Source of the DNA: Serinicoccus chungangensis
GTDB taxonomy: Bacteria; Actinomycetota; Actinomycetes; Actinomycetales; Dermatophilaceae
Assembly: GCF_006337125.1 (NCBI RefSeq)
Contig: NZ_CP040887.1
Location: forward strand, 620,001-684,000
Direction of reading: 5' to 3'
DNA length: 64,000 nucleotides
Position numbers and translations under genes: made by a program. How positions within the stretch are numbered: position 1 is the stretch's first letter; each line of letters begins with the position of its first letter. Shown in pieces: positions 20,606 to 29,634 of the stretch. The notes below the pieces were generated by a model. It was not told the DNA's origin. It did no database searches and was given only the letters and a program-made list of their open reading frames with translations.

Positions 20606-20694
20606 GGTCGTCAGTCAACCAGCCGGCGCCGGCCCGGACATCCACCGGGGGAGGGATCCGTGGGGCCCGCCGGCTCATCCTGCGGGGGGAGGGA

Positions 20695-22128
20695 TCAGGT
20701 CAGCCGGACGACCACGGTCTTGGTGTGGGTGAAGCCGGCCAGCGCCTCGATCCCCTTCTCCCGCCCGTAGCCCGACGCCTTGACGCCGCCGAAGGGCAGT
20801 TCCACGCCGCCGCCGGCACCGAAGGTGTTGACGAAGACCTGGCCGGCCTCGAGCGCCCCCGCCAGGCGGTGCGCCCGTGAGAGGTCGCGGGTCCACAGCG
20901 CGGCGATGAGCCCGTACGCCGTGCCGTTGGCGAGCGCGAGCGCCTGCGCCTCGTCCTCGAAGGGCAGGGTCACGAGCACCGGCCCGAAGACCTCCTCCTG
21001 CGCGATCGGGTCGCGCGGGTCGACCCCGTCGATGAGCGTGGGCAGCCAGAACGCCCCGCCGGCGAGGGCGCCGTCCGGGGGCGGGGCCGAGCCGCCCACG
21101 ACGACGTCGCCGCTCGAGGCGCCCTCGACGTAGCCGCGCACCCGCTCCTGCTGGCGCAGGGACACGAGGGGGCCGAGGTCGGGGTCGTCCAGGCCGGCGC
21201 CCAGCGTGGTCGCCCGGAAGCGGTCCGCGACCGCGGCGACCAGCTCGGCGCGGACGTCGGTGTGGACGACGAGCGCGACCCCGCCGAGCAGGTCTGACCG
21301 GCGTTCTGGAGGATGCTGCGGGTGATGGCCTCGGCGGCGGTGTCGAGGTCGGCGTCCGGGAAGACGACGTGCGCCGACTTGCCGCCCAGCTCCAGCACCG
21401 CGGGGACCACGCGCTCCGCGGCGGCGTGCGCCACCTGCCGCCCGGTCTGCGTGGACCCCACGAAGCCGAGGTGGGCCACCTGCGGGTGGGCGGTGAGGGC
21501 CGCCCCCGCCTCGGCACCCAGGCCGGGCACGACGTTGACGACGCCCGCGGGCAGGCCGGCCTCCATCGCCAGCCCGGCCAGCCGCCACGGCCGTCCGCGG
21601 GGTCTCGTCGGCCGGCTTGAGCACGACGGCGTTGCCGGTCGCGGTGGCGGCGGCGATGGAGCGGGAGGCGAGCTGCAGCGGGTAGTTCCAGGCCACGATG
21701 CTGCCGACGACGCCGTAGGGCTCGCGCCGGGTGTAGACGTGGGTGTCCGGGCCGAGCGGGATGGTGTCGCCGTAGGCCGCCTCGAGGACGCGGCCGTAGT
21801 AGCGGAAGTAGCGGGCGGCGACGGTGGCGTCGGCGCGGGCCTGGGAGAGGGGCTTGCCGGTGTCCTGGGACTCGGTGCGGGCCAGCTGCTCGCGGTCCCG
21901 GTCGACGAGGGCGGCGAGGCGGGTCAGGGCGTCGGCCCGCTGCTCGGTGGGGGTCGCCGCCCACGCGGGCTGCGCCTGCGCGGCCGCCCGGACGGCCCGG
22001 TCCACCTCCTCCGCGCCGCTGCGCGCGACCCGGCCGAGGACCGACCCGTCGGCCGGGTCCACGTTGTCGTAGGTGTCACCGACCGTGAGGGAGGAGCCGG
22101 CGACGAGGGGGAGGGTGAGCTCGGTCAT
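20695..22128 (-). pseudogene. Aldehyde dehydrogenase family protein with two compensating frameshifts
   Basis: The frame is open for 477 codons from MTELTLPLV, but its middle third does not look like the family. N-terminal VGSIVAWNYPLQLA..KPADETP and C-terminal PIAQEEVFGPVL..PFGGVKASGYGREKG are normal. Between them the true sequence lies in another frame: GLPAGVVNVVPGLG, GFVGSTQTGRQ, LELGGKSAHVVFPDAD and NAGQTCSAG, which hold the catalytic Glu and Cys. One extra base near 21585 (GTGGCGG where GTGCGG would fit) and one missing base near 21272 explain it. As read, the product lacks its active site. Assembly errors are as likely as a real lesion. A leaderless-type promoter precedes the start. 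Confidence 0.75.
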
Positions 22129-22134
22129 GCCCTC

Positions 22135-22140
22135 ACCGTA
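22135..22140 (-). promoter_or_regulatory. -10 element for leaderless aldehyde dehydrogenase gene
   Basis: TACGGT on the minus strand ends 6 nt before the ATG. It supports MTELTLPL as the start instead of the longer open reading. Confidence 0.45.
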
Positions 22141-22171
22141 GAGCGCCGCCGCGGGCACCGGCAGGACGGCC

Positions 22172-23185
<1,014 letters not shown>

Positions 23186-23191
23186 CCCGTC

Positions 23192-23197
23192 ACCCTA
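23192..23197 (-). promoter_or_regulatory. -10 element for leaderless selD
   Basis: TAGGGT on the minus strand ends 6 nt before the selD ATG, in the short gap after selB. selD could thus be transcribed apart from selAB. Confidence 0.5.
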
Positions 23198-23218
23198 GCC
23201 AGCGGGCCCCTGACCAGG

Positions 23219-24919
23219 TCACCCCCGGCCGCCCGCCCGTCCCGTGACGCTGCGTCGCCCGTCGGGACCGCGGTGGGTGAGACCGCGGGAGTCGAGGTGC
23301 TCCAGCAGCGGGATGAGCACCCGGCGGCTGGTGCCGAGCGAGGCGCGTGCCTGGGCGGGGGTGAACGGCTGCGGCAGCCCGCGGAGCCGGTGGACCGCCT
23401 CCTCGACGGCGGCGGCACCCAGCAGCACGTCACCCGGCAGCCGCAGCACGCCGGCCGTGCGGGCCGCGGCGGCGACCTCGCGCGGGCCCAGCCGCAGCTG
23501 CTCGAGCTCGGGCCGGGAGGGGGAGTCCAGCGGGTCCGCCCGCAGCCGGCGCAGGACCTCGGCCAGCCCGTCCGGCTCCTGCGCCCCGCGGTCGCGCCCG
23601 AGGCGACCACCCTCGGTGGCCAGCCCGGCCTCCTCCGCGACGGCGTGCAGGGTGGTGAGGTCCGGCATACCGACGCGGCGGCGCAGCTCGCCCAGGGCGA
23701 CGTCGGCGTCCACCCCCGGGGTGAGCGGGTCGCGCGCGGCCTGTCGGTCGACCAGACCGAGCAGCGCCTCGCGCCAGGCGCCCGCGGTGGCGGCGGAGAC
23801 GGACCGTCCCCCCGCCACGACGGTACGGCCGGTCGCCGGCCCCAGCGCGGCCGCGCGGTGCCGCGCCGAGCCGGCGCCGCGCAGCGGCGGGGTGACGGCG
23901 TCGAGGACGAGGGCACCCACCAGGGCGCCCTCGCGTCCGGGCTCGCGCAGGATGAGGCGGTCGCCCGGGGCCAGCGGCAGGGGCGCCTCCCAGGAGACCC
24001 GCGCGTGGACCCCGGCCAGCGTCCGCACGCGGGCGGGGACCGCGGCCGTGCCGACGTGCAGGGTCACCTCGGCCGGCAGCCGGTCGTCGTCGAGGAGCAC
24101 GTCGGCCCGGGTCGAGGGCCACCAGGGGTGGTCGGGGGACAGCAGGGCCTGGCCCCGGCCGACGTCGGCGACCTCCACCCCGCGCAGGTTGAGCGCCACC
24201 CGGACGGGACCCAGGGCCTCCGCGACGGCGCGGTCCATGCTGTGGACGCCACGCACCACCACCGCCCGGGTGCGTCCGTCGCGGACGGGCACGAGGGCCA
24301 GGGTGGCGCCGCCGCCCACCCGCCCGGCGGCCAGGGTGCCGGTGACGACGGTCCCCGCGCCGCGCACGCCGAAGCTGCGGTCGACCCACAGCCGCACGGG
24401 GGCGTCGGACGGGGGGCGGGGCATCCGGCGGGTCAGCGCGGCGAGCTCCGCGCGCAGCCGTGCCACGCCGTCCCCGGTGCGCGCCGACACCGTCACCGCC
24501 GGTATGCCCTCCAGGCTGGTCCCGCGCAGGCGCTCGCGGGTCGCCGCGAGCGCCGGAGCGGGGTCGGCGAGGTCGGTGCGGGTGACGGCGAGCACGCCGT
24601 GCCGCAGCCGCAGGGCGTGGACGGCCCGCAGGTGCTCCTCGGACTGCGCGCTCCAGCCTCCGTCGGCGGCCACGACGAGCAGCACCCCCGCCGCCGGCCC
24701 GATGCCGCTGAGCATGTTGCCGATGAACCGGCGGTGCCCGGGCACGTCGACGAAGGCCACCGGGCCGACCTCGGGGAGGGTCGTCCACGCATACCCCAGG
24801 TCGATGGTGAGGCCGCGCCGGCGCTCTGCCTCCCAGCGGTCGGGCTCCATGCCGGTGAGGGCGCGGACCAGGGCCGACTTGCCGTGGTCGACGTGACCGG
24901 CGGTGGCGACGACGCTCAT
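23219..24919 (-). CDS. selB: Selenocysteine-specific translation elongation factor
   Basis: 566 residues. A GTPase that delivers selenocysteyl-tRNA to UGA codons with a SECIS element. The G domain has G1 ATAGHVDHGKSAL, G3 DVPGHRRF and G4-like TRTDLAD (replacing NKxD). Beta-barrel domains follow to about residue 340. The C-terminal winged-helix repeats that bind SECIS RNA occupy the remainder, ending FTPAQARASLGTSRRVLIPLLEHLDSRG. The ATG overlaps the selA stop (ATGA). Its presence with selA, selD and tRNA-Sec indicates a working selenocysteine system; selenoprotein genes are not visible in this window. Confidence 0.95.
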   Translation of the reverse strand: MSVVATAGHVDHGKSALVRALTGMEPDRWEAERRRGLTIDLGYAWTTLPEVGPVAFVDVPGHRRFIGNMLSGIGPAAGVLLVVAADGGWSAQSEEHLRAVHALRLRHGVLAVTRTDLADPAPALAATRERLRGTSLEGIPAVTVSARTGDGVARLRAELAALTRRMPRPPSDAPVRLWVDRSFGVRGAGTVVTGTLAAGRVGGGATLALVPVRDGRTRAVVVRGVHSMDRAVAEALGPVRVALNLRGVEVADVGRGQALLSPDHPWWPSTRADVLLDDDRLPAEVTLHVGTAAVPARVRTLAGVHARVSWEAPLPLAPGDRLILREPGREGALVGALVLDAVTPPLRGAGSARHRAAALGPATGRTVVAGGRSVSAATAGAWREALLGLVDRQAARDPLTPGVDADVALGELRRRVGMPDLTTLHAVAEEAGLATEGGRLGRDRGAQEPDGLAEVLRRLRADPLDSPSRPELEQLRLGPREVAAAARTAGVLRLPGDVLLGAAAVEEAVHRLRGLPQPFTPAQARASLGTSRRVLIPLLEHLDSRGLTHRGPDGRRSVTGRAGGRG

Positions 24920-26337
24920 CGCGCCGGCGGCCCACCCGCCGGAGGCCCGCCCGCGGTGACGTCGCCGACCCCTCCGGCGGCGGCGAGGACCGCACCGGCC
25001 AGCGCGGCGTCCTGCGCGGGCGGCACGCACCGCGGGTCCACCAGGCAGCGCCCCTCGTGCACCCGCGCCAGCACGGCGGGGTCGCCGAGGCGCAACGGTC
25101 CGGCCAGGCCCTCCGGCAGCGCCAGCGCCCAGCCGGGCAGCGGCACACCGGGGGCGCCGCCACCCCCGACACGGCCGTCGTGCGGCACGGCCTCGGCGGT
25201 CAGCCCGTGCCGGGCCAGCGTCCACCGCAGGGCCTCGACCCGCTCGCGCAGCTCCTCCGCACCGGCCCGCCGGGCCGCCGTGACCGGGGCAGGGCGCGGG
25301 TCCCGCAGCGTCGCGCCCAGGGCGGCGAGGGTGAGCTTGTCGACCCGCAGGGCCCGCGCCACCGGGTGCCGGCGCAGCCGCCCGACGAGGTCCGCGTCGC
25401 CGAGCACCAGCCCGGCCTGCGGCCCGCCGAGCAGCTTGTCGGCGCTGGCGACCACCAGCCCGGCCCCGTCGCGCAGGGCTGACCGGGCGTCGGGCTCGTC
25501 CGGCAGCGCCGGGTCCGGCTCGAGCAGCCCGCTGCCGGTGTCGACGACCAGGGGCAGGCCCGCGGCGCGGGCGACCTGCGCCAGGTCGGCCACCGGCACG
25601 GCGGAGGTGAAGCCGGTGACGCGGTAGTTGCCGGGGTGCACCTTGAGCAGGGCGGCCACGCCGGGTCCGGCGGGGGAGCCGGCGAGCGCGCGCTCGTAGT
25701 CGGCCCGGTGCGTCCGGTTCGTCGTGCCCACCTCGAGCAGTCGCGCCCCGCTGGACCCGACGAGGTCGGGCAGCCGGAAGCCGTCACCGATCTCGACGAG
25801 CTCGCCGCGGCTCACCAGCACCTCGCGGCCGGCCGCCAGCGCGGTCATCGCGAGCAGCAGGGCGGCCGCGCCGTTGTTGACGACGAGCACGTCGCCCGCC
25901 TCGGGCACCGCCCGCAGCAGGGCGTCGACCACGTCCCCGCCCCGACGCCCCCGGCGCCCGGTCGCGAGGTCGAGCTCGACGTCGGCATACCCCGCGGCGT
26001 CGACGAGCGCCTGGGTGGCCGCCGCCCCGAGCGGGGCCCGGCCGAGGTTGGTGTGCACGACCACGCCGGTGGCGTTGAGGACCGGCCGGGTGCCGGCGGG
26101 CGCCGTGAGCCCGCCCAGGCGGGCGGCGACCTCCTCCACGACGTCGTCGGGGGGGAGCGCGCCCTCGCGCGCCTGCCGCAGCACCGCCTGCGCGACCCCC
26201 AGCGCCCGCTGCCGGCCGACGAGGGCGACGTGGTCCACCACCGCGGGGTGGCGCAGGACGCCGTCGACGGGGGGTATGCCGCGGCGCGGGTCGGGCGCGG
26301 CAGGTGCGGGAGGGGGTGGGGGTGGGTCACCGGACAT
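24916..26337 (-). CDS. selA: L-seryl-tRNA(Sec) selenium transferase
   Basis: 473 residues, PLP enzyme converting seryl-tRNA(Sec) to selenocysteyl-tRNA. Conserved stretches: NATGVVVHTNLGRAPL, NNGAAALLLAMTAL, GELVEIGDGFRLPDL, KVHPGNYRVTGFT and the PLP Lys in SADKLLGGPQAG. The C-terminus is Gly/Pro-rich. The ATG has a good Shine-Dalgarno GGGGAGGA. It starts 47 nt after tRNA-Sec on the same strand, so the tRNA and selAB are probably co-transcribed. Much longer open readings through the tRNAs in this register are spurious. Confidence 0.95.
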   Translation of the reverse strand: MSGDPPPPPPAPAAPDPRRGIPPVDGVLRHPAVVDHVALVGRQRALGVAQAVLRQAREGALPPDDVVEEVAARLGGLTAPAGTRPVLNATGVVVHTNLGRAPLGAAATQALVDAAGYADVELDLATGRRGRRGGDVVDALLRAVPEAGDVLVVNNGAAALLLAMTALAAGREVLVSRGELVEIGDGFRLPDLVGSSGARLLEVGTTNRTHRADYERALAGSPAGPGVAALLKVHPGNYRVTGFTSAVPVADLAQVARAAGLPLVVDTGSGLLEPDPALPDEPDARSALRDGAGLVVASADKLLGGPQAGLVLGDADLVGRLRRHPVARALRVDKLTLAALGATLRDPRPAPVTAARRAGAEELRERVEALRWTLARHGLTAEAVPHDGRVGGGGAPGVPLPGWALALPEGLAGPLRLGDPAVLARVHEGRCLVDPRCVPPAQDAALAGAVLAAAGGVGDVTAGGPPAGGPPAR

Positions 26338-26384
26338 GGTGGTCCTCCCCGGTCTCTCGGAGGTGGTGGCCCGGCTGCGGGCCG

Positions 26385-26481
26385 TGGCGGAGGCGGACAG
26401 GAATCGAACCTGCCAACGACGACGGGTCGCCGTTCCACGGGTTTGAAACCCGGGGGGCCCACCAGGAACCCTGACACCTCC
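26385..26481 (-). tRNA. selC: tRNA-Sec (anticodon TCA)
   Basis: 97 nt including encoded CCA. The acceptor arm pairs GGAGGTG with CGCCTCC, and the T arm GGCAGGTTCGATTCCTGTC is followed by a G discriminator and CCA. The anticodon loop TTTCAAA holds TCA at 26444-26446. A long variable arm lies between it and the T arm, and length and order match bacterial tRNA-Sec. It is directly upstream of selA. Some anticodon-stem pairs look imperfect by eye. Confidence 0.93.
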
Positions 26482-26523
26482 CTCGCAGGAGTGTTGCCTG
26501 CGCCTCCTCCCGAAGGAGGGGAG
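26482..26523 (-). other. Spacer hairpin between tRNA-Arg and tRNA-Sec
   Basis: The 42-nt spacer contains CCTCCTTCGGGAGG, a UUCG-capped stem on the minus strand. It could be a processing signal in a shared tRNA transcript or a weak terminator. Confidence 0.4.
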
Positions 26524-26595
26524 CGCCCCCGGCAGGATTCGAACCTGCGCACCCGCCTCCGGAGGGCGGTGCTCTATCCCCTGAGCTACGGGGGC
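26524..26595 (-). tRNA. tRNA-Arg (anticodon CCG)
   Basis: 72 nt without encoded CCA. The acceptor pairs GCCCCCG with CGGGGGC. The D arm is TAGCTCAGGGGATAGAGCA, the anticodon loop CTCCGGA gives CCG, and the T arm is GCAGGTTCGAATCCTGC. It reads CGG codons. It sits divergently next to argS, the gene for its own synthetase, and just upstream of tRNA-Sec. Confidence 0.95.
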
Positions 26596-26667
26596 AACAG
26601 CCGACAACTCTAGCAGCGTCGCAGGGGTGGCTGAAATCCCCGTGCGGGGGCCGCTGCGCGGCGGCCC

Positions 26668-26673
26668 TAGACT
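26668..26673 (+). promoter_or_regulatory. -10 element for leaderless argS
   Basis: TAGACT ends 7 nt before the GTG of argS. It supports that start and a leaderless mRNA in the 85-bp gap shared with the divergent tRNA-Arg gene. Confidence 0.5.
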
Positions 26674-26680
26674 GCAGCGG

Positions 26681-28342
26681 GTGACCCCCGAACAGCTCGC
26701 TGCAGCGATCCATGCCGTGCTCACCGAGGCCGCCCGCGCCGGTGACCTGCCCCTGGCCGAGGGCGACCTCCCGGCCGCCGAGGCGCTGCGTGTCGAGCGA
26801 CCGCGGAGCCGGGAGCACGGTGACTGGGCGAGCAACGTGGCGCTGCAGCTGGCGGGGCGCGCGGGGATGCCGCCGCGCCGGGTCGCCGAGGTGGTGGCCG
26901 CCGGGCTGGGGGGCGTCGACGGGGTGGCCGGGGTCGAGGTCGCCGGACCGGGCTTCCTCAACATCACCCTGGACGCCGCCAGCGCGGGCGCTCTGGCCCG
27001 GGACATCGTGGAGGCCGGTGCCGCCTACGGCCGCAACGAGACCATGGCCGGCCGCACCATCAACCTGGAGTTCGTGTCCGCCAACCCGACCGGACCGCTG
27101 CACATCGGGCACACCCGGTGGGCCGCCCTGGGCGACGCGCTGCACCGCCTGCTCGCGGCCAGCGGCGCGGACGTCACCGCCGAGCACTACACCAACGACG
27201 CGGGCGCGCAGACCCAGCGGCTGGCGTCCTCGGTCCTGGCCCGCGCCCGCGGCGAGGAGGTCCCGGAGGGTGGCTACGCCGGCGACTACGTCGACGCGCT
27301 GGCCGAGCAGGTCCGGCTGGCCCGCCCGGACCTGCTGTCGCTGCCCGAGCCGGAGGCGCTCGAGGTCTGCCGGGAGACCGGGATGGCGCTGCAGGTCGCG
27401 GCCAACGAGCAGACCCTGACGGCCTTCCACGTGACCTTCGACGTGTGGTTCAGCGAGAAGAGCCTGCACGACGCCGGCGCGGTCGAGCAGGCCGTGGACC
27501 GGCTGCGCGAGCAGGGCCACGTCTTCGACGCCGACGGGGCGGTGTGGCTGCGCACGACCGACTTCGGGGACGACAAGGACCGGGTCCTCATCCGGGCCAA
27601 CGGCGAGCCCACCTACTTCGCCGCGGACTGCGCCTACTACCTGTCCAAGAAGGACCGCGGGTTCACCGAGAAGGTCTACATGCTCGGGGCCGACCACCAC
27701 GGCTACGTGGGGCGGCTCAAGGCGATCGCCGCCTGCGCCGGGGACGACCCGGACACCAACATCGAGGTCCTCATCGGCCAGCTCATCAACATCAGCGGGG
27801 AGCGGATGGGGCGCCGCCGCGGCAACGCGGTCTACCTCTCCGACCTGCTGGAGTGGATCGGGGCCGACCCCATCCGCTACAGCCTGGGCCGCTTCCCGGC
27901 CGACACCCCGCTGGACCTGGACGGCGAGGAGCTGCGCCGGCGGTCCAACGACAACCCGGTCTTCTACGTGCAGTACGCCCACGCCCGCACCTGCAACGTC
28001 GCCCGGCTCGCCGGTGAGGACGGGGTGCGCCGCGAGGACGGCTTCGACCCCGGCCTGCTGGGCCACCCCACCGAGTCGGTCCTGCTCGCGGCCCTCGGCG
28101 ACTTCCCCCGGGTCGTCGCCCAGTCCGCCCAGCTGCGCGAGCCGCACCGGGTGGCCCGCTACCTGGAGGACCTGTCGAGCCACTTCCACAAGTGGTACGA
28201 CGAGTGCCGGGTCCGGCCGACGAGCGCCGAGGAGGAGATCACCGACCTGCACCGCTCCCGCCTCTGGCTGAACGACGCCACCCGCCAGGTGCTGGCCAAC
28301 GGCCTCAGCCTGCTCGGCGTCAGCGCTCCCGAGCGCATGTGA
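26681..28342 (+). CDS. argS: Arginyl-tRNA synthetase
   Basis: 553 residues, class I synthetase charging tRNA-Arg. The HIGH motif is in SANPTGPLHIGHTR. The KMSK region reads GERMGRRRGN (about residues 371-380), so the canonical lysines are replaced by Arg or Gly; many ArgRS enzymes lack a standard KMSK. The C-terminal DALR anticodon-binding domain begins at NDNPVFYVQYAHARTCN and ends GVSAPERM. The GTG start was chosen because the N-terminal additional domain begins there and a TAGACT lies 7 nt upstream. The divergent tRNA-Arg(CCG) is a substrate. hom follows downstream. Confidence 0.96.
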   Translation: MTPEQLAAAIHAVLTEAARAGDLPLAEGDLPAAEALRVERPRSREHGDWASNVALQLAGRAGMPPRRVAEVVAAGLGGVDGVAGVEVAGPGFLNITLDAASAGALARDIVEAGAAYGRNETMAGRTINLEFVSANPTGPLHIGHTRWAALGDALHRLLAASGADVTAEHYTNDAGAQTQRLASSVLARARGEEVPEGGYAGDYVDALAEQVRLARPDLLSLPEPEALEVCRETGMALQVAANEQTLTAFHVTFDVWFSEKSLHDAGAVEQAVDRLREQGHVFDADGAVWLRTTDFGDDKDRVLIRANGEPTYFAADCAYYLSKKDRGFTEKVYMLGADHHGYVGRLKAIAACAGDDPDTNIEVLIGQLINISGERMGRRRGNAVYLSDLLEWIGADPIRYSLGRFPADTPLDLDGEELRRRSNDNPVFYVQYAHARTCNVARLAGEDGVRREDGFDPGLLGHPTESVLLAALGDFPRVVAQSAQLREPHRVARYLEDLSSHFHKWYDECRVRPTSAEEEITDLHRSRLWLNDATRQVLANGLSLLGVSAPERM

Positions 28343-28404
28343 CCGAGGGCGCCGGGCCCGCCCCCGGCGCCGGACCGCCCCGCCCCCGACTCCTGGAGCC
28401 ACCC

Positions 28405-29388
28405 GTGCCCTCCCCCGCCTCCTCCTCCGTCCTGCGCGTCGCCCTGCTGGGCGGCGGCACCGTCGGCGCCGCCGTCGCCCGTCAGCTGCTGCAGCACGCC
28501 GACCGGTATGCCGCGACGCTGGGTCGACGCCCCGAGCTCACCGGGGTCGCGGTGCGCGACGCCACCCGGGTGCGTGACGGCATACCGGCGCCGCTGCTGA
28601 CCACCGACGCCACCGCGCTCGCCGAGGACCCGGACGCCGAGGTGGTCGTCGAGGTCATGGGCGGGACCGAGCCCGCCGGGTCGCTCGTCGAGGCCGCCCT
28701 GCGCCGGGGTGCGCAGGTGGTCACGGCCAACAAGCAGCTGGTGGCGCGCCGGGGTGAGGAGCTGCACGCGCTCGCCCGCGAGCACGGGGGCGGGCTGCAC
28801 TACGAGGCGGCGGTCATGGCCGCGGTGCCCGTCCTCGCCGTCGTGCGCGAGGCGCTGGCCGGCGACGAGATCACGACGATCCGGGGGATCGTCAACGGCT
28901 CCACCAACTACGTGCTCGACCTCGTGGCCCGCGAGGGGGTCCCCTTCGCCGACGCCGTCCGCCAGGCCGGCGAGCTGGGCTACCTCGAGGCGGACCCCAC
29001 CGAGGACCTCGAGGGCCTGGACGCCGCCGCCAAGGTGGCGATCCTGGCCCGGACGGCCTGGGGGGTGGCGGTGCCCCTCGACGAGGTCGAGACCACGGGC
29101 ATCTCGGGCCTCACCGACGCCGACTTCGCGCAGGCCGCCGGGCGGGGCGAGGTGCTCAAGCTCGTGGCCGACGCGCGGCGGGACCCCGACGGCCGGGTCC
29201 GCACCCGGGTCGCCCCCACCGCACTCACGGCCGACGACCCGCTCGCGCAGGCCCGCGGCGGCACCAACGTCGTGGAGATCGACGCCGTGCTGGCCGGGTC
29301 CGTGCGGCTCACCGGAGCGGGTGCCGGCGGCGACCAGACGGCCTCGGCCGTGCTGGGGGACCTGGTGCGGGCGGCCCGGGCCCGGTGA
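28405..29388 (+). CDS. hom: Homoserine dehydrogenase lacking the C-terminal ACT domain
   Basis: 327 residues. It reduces aspartate semialdehyde to homoserine for threonine and methionine. NAD-binding VALLGGGTVGAAVARQL, TANKQLVA, GIVNGSTNYVLDL and EADPTEDLEGLDAAAKVAIL are intact. The protein stops at GDQTASAVLGDLVRAARAR, where actinobacterial enzymes normally continue into an ACT domain of about 100 residues that gives threonine feedback. A GGAG 8 nt upstream supports this GTG; an alternative GTG overlapping the argS stop would add 22 Pro/Gly-rich residues. thrC and thrB, usually next, are absent; rho follows. Confidence 0.92.
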   Translation: MPSPASSSVLRVALLGGGTVGAAVARQLLQHADRYAATLGRRPELTGVAVRDATRVRDGIPAPLLTTDATALAEDPDAEVVVEVMGGTEPAGSLVEAALRRGAQVVTANKQLVARRGEELHALAREHGGGLHYEAAVMAAVPVLAVVREALAGDEITTIRGIVNGSTNYVLDLVAREGVPFADAVRQAGELGYLEADPTEDLEGLDAAAKVAILARTAWGVAVPLDEVETTGISGLTDADFAQAAGRGEVLKLVADARRDPDGRVRTRVAPTALTADDPLAQARGGTNVVEIDAVLAGSVRLTGAGAGGDQTASAVLGDLVRAARAR

Positions 29389-29424
29389 GGCCGTGGCCGG
29401 TAGGGGCCCGGCCCACCACCGTGT

Positions 29425-29430
29425 TATCGT
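29425..29430 (+). promoter_or_regulatory. Candidate -10 element for the rho leader
   Basis: TATCGT in the gap between hom and rho. Initiation here would give a leader of about 200 nt. Confidence 0.4.
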
Positions 29431-29634
29431 GAGGACGCCTCGTGACACGGCCGGACACATCGGTGCTCGGCTCCGAGGCACTCCACGCACGGGCCGTCGG
29501 CTTCGCGACGTGTCCTGATACTGAGGCCGCTGCACCGGTCGTCCCCGTGCCGAGTCCGACAGCGGTGCCACCTTCCGTGCACCGCGACACCCTAGGCCCC
29601 GAACCGGTTGCGACCGAGGGGGAAGGAATCCCAC
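29431..29634 (+). other. Long rho 5' leader
   Basis: About 200 nt without a gene. It is able to fold: for example GCACCG near 29531 pairs with CGGTGC near 29568. rho mRNAs commonly have long leaders used for autoregulation, but no specific element can be identified here. I see no convincing upstream ORF. Confidence 0.35.

Noticed and set aside
20695-22128. Aldehyde dehydrogenase as a selenoprotein, given the adjacent sel genes
   Set aside because: The catalytic position in the corrected frame is TGC (Cys), not TGA. The defect is two single-base shifts.
29389-29634. ORFs through the rho leader on either strand
   Set aside because: No Shine-Dalgarno, no family features and arginine/proline-rich translation; the region looks like a structured leader.
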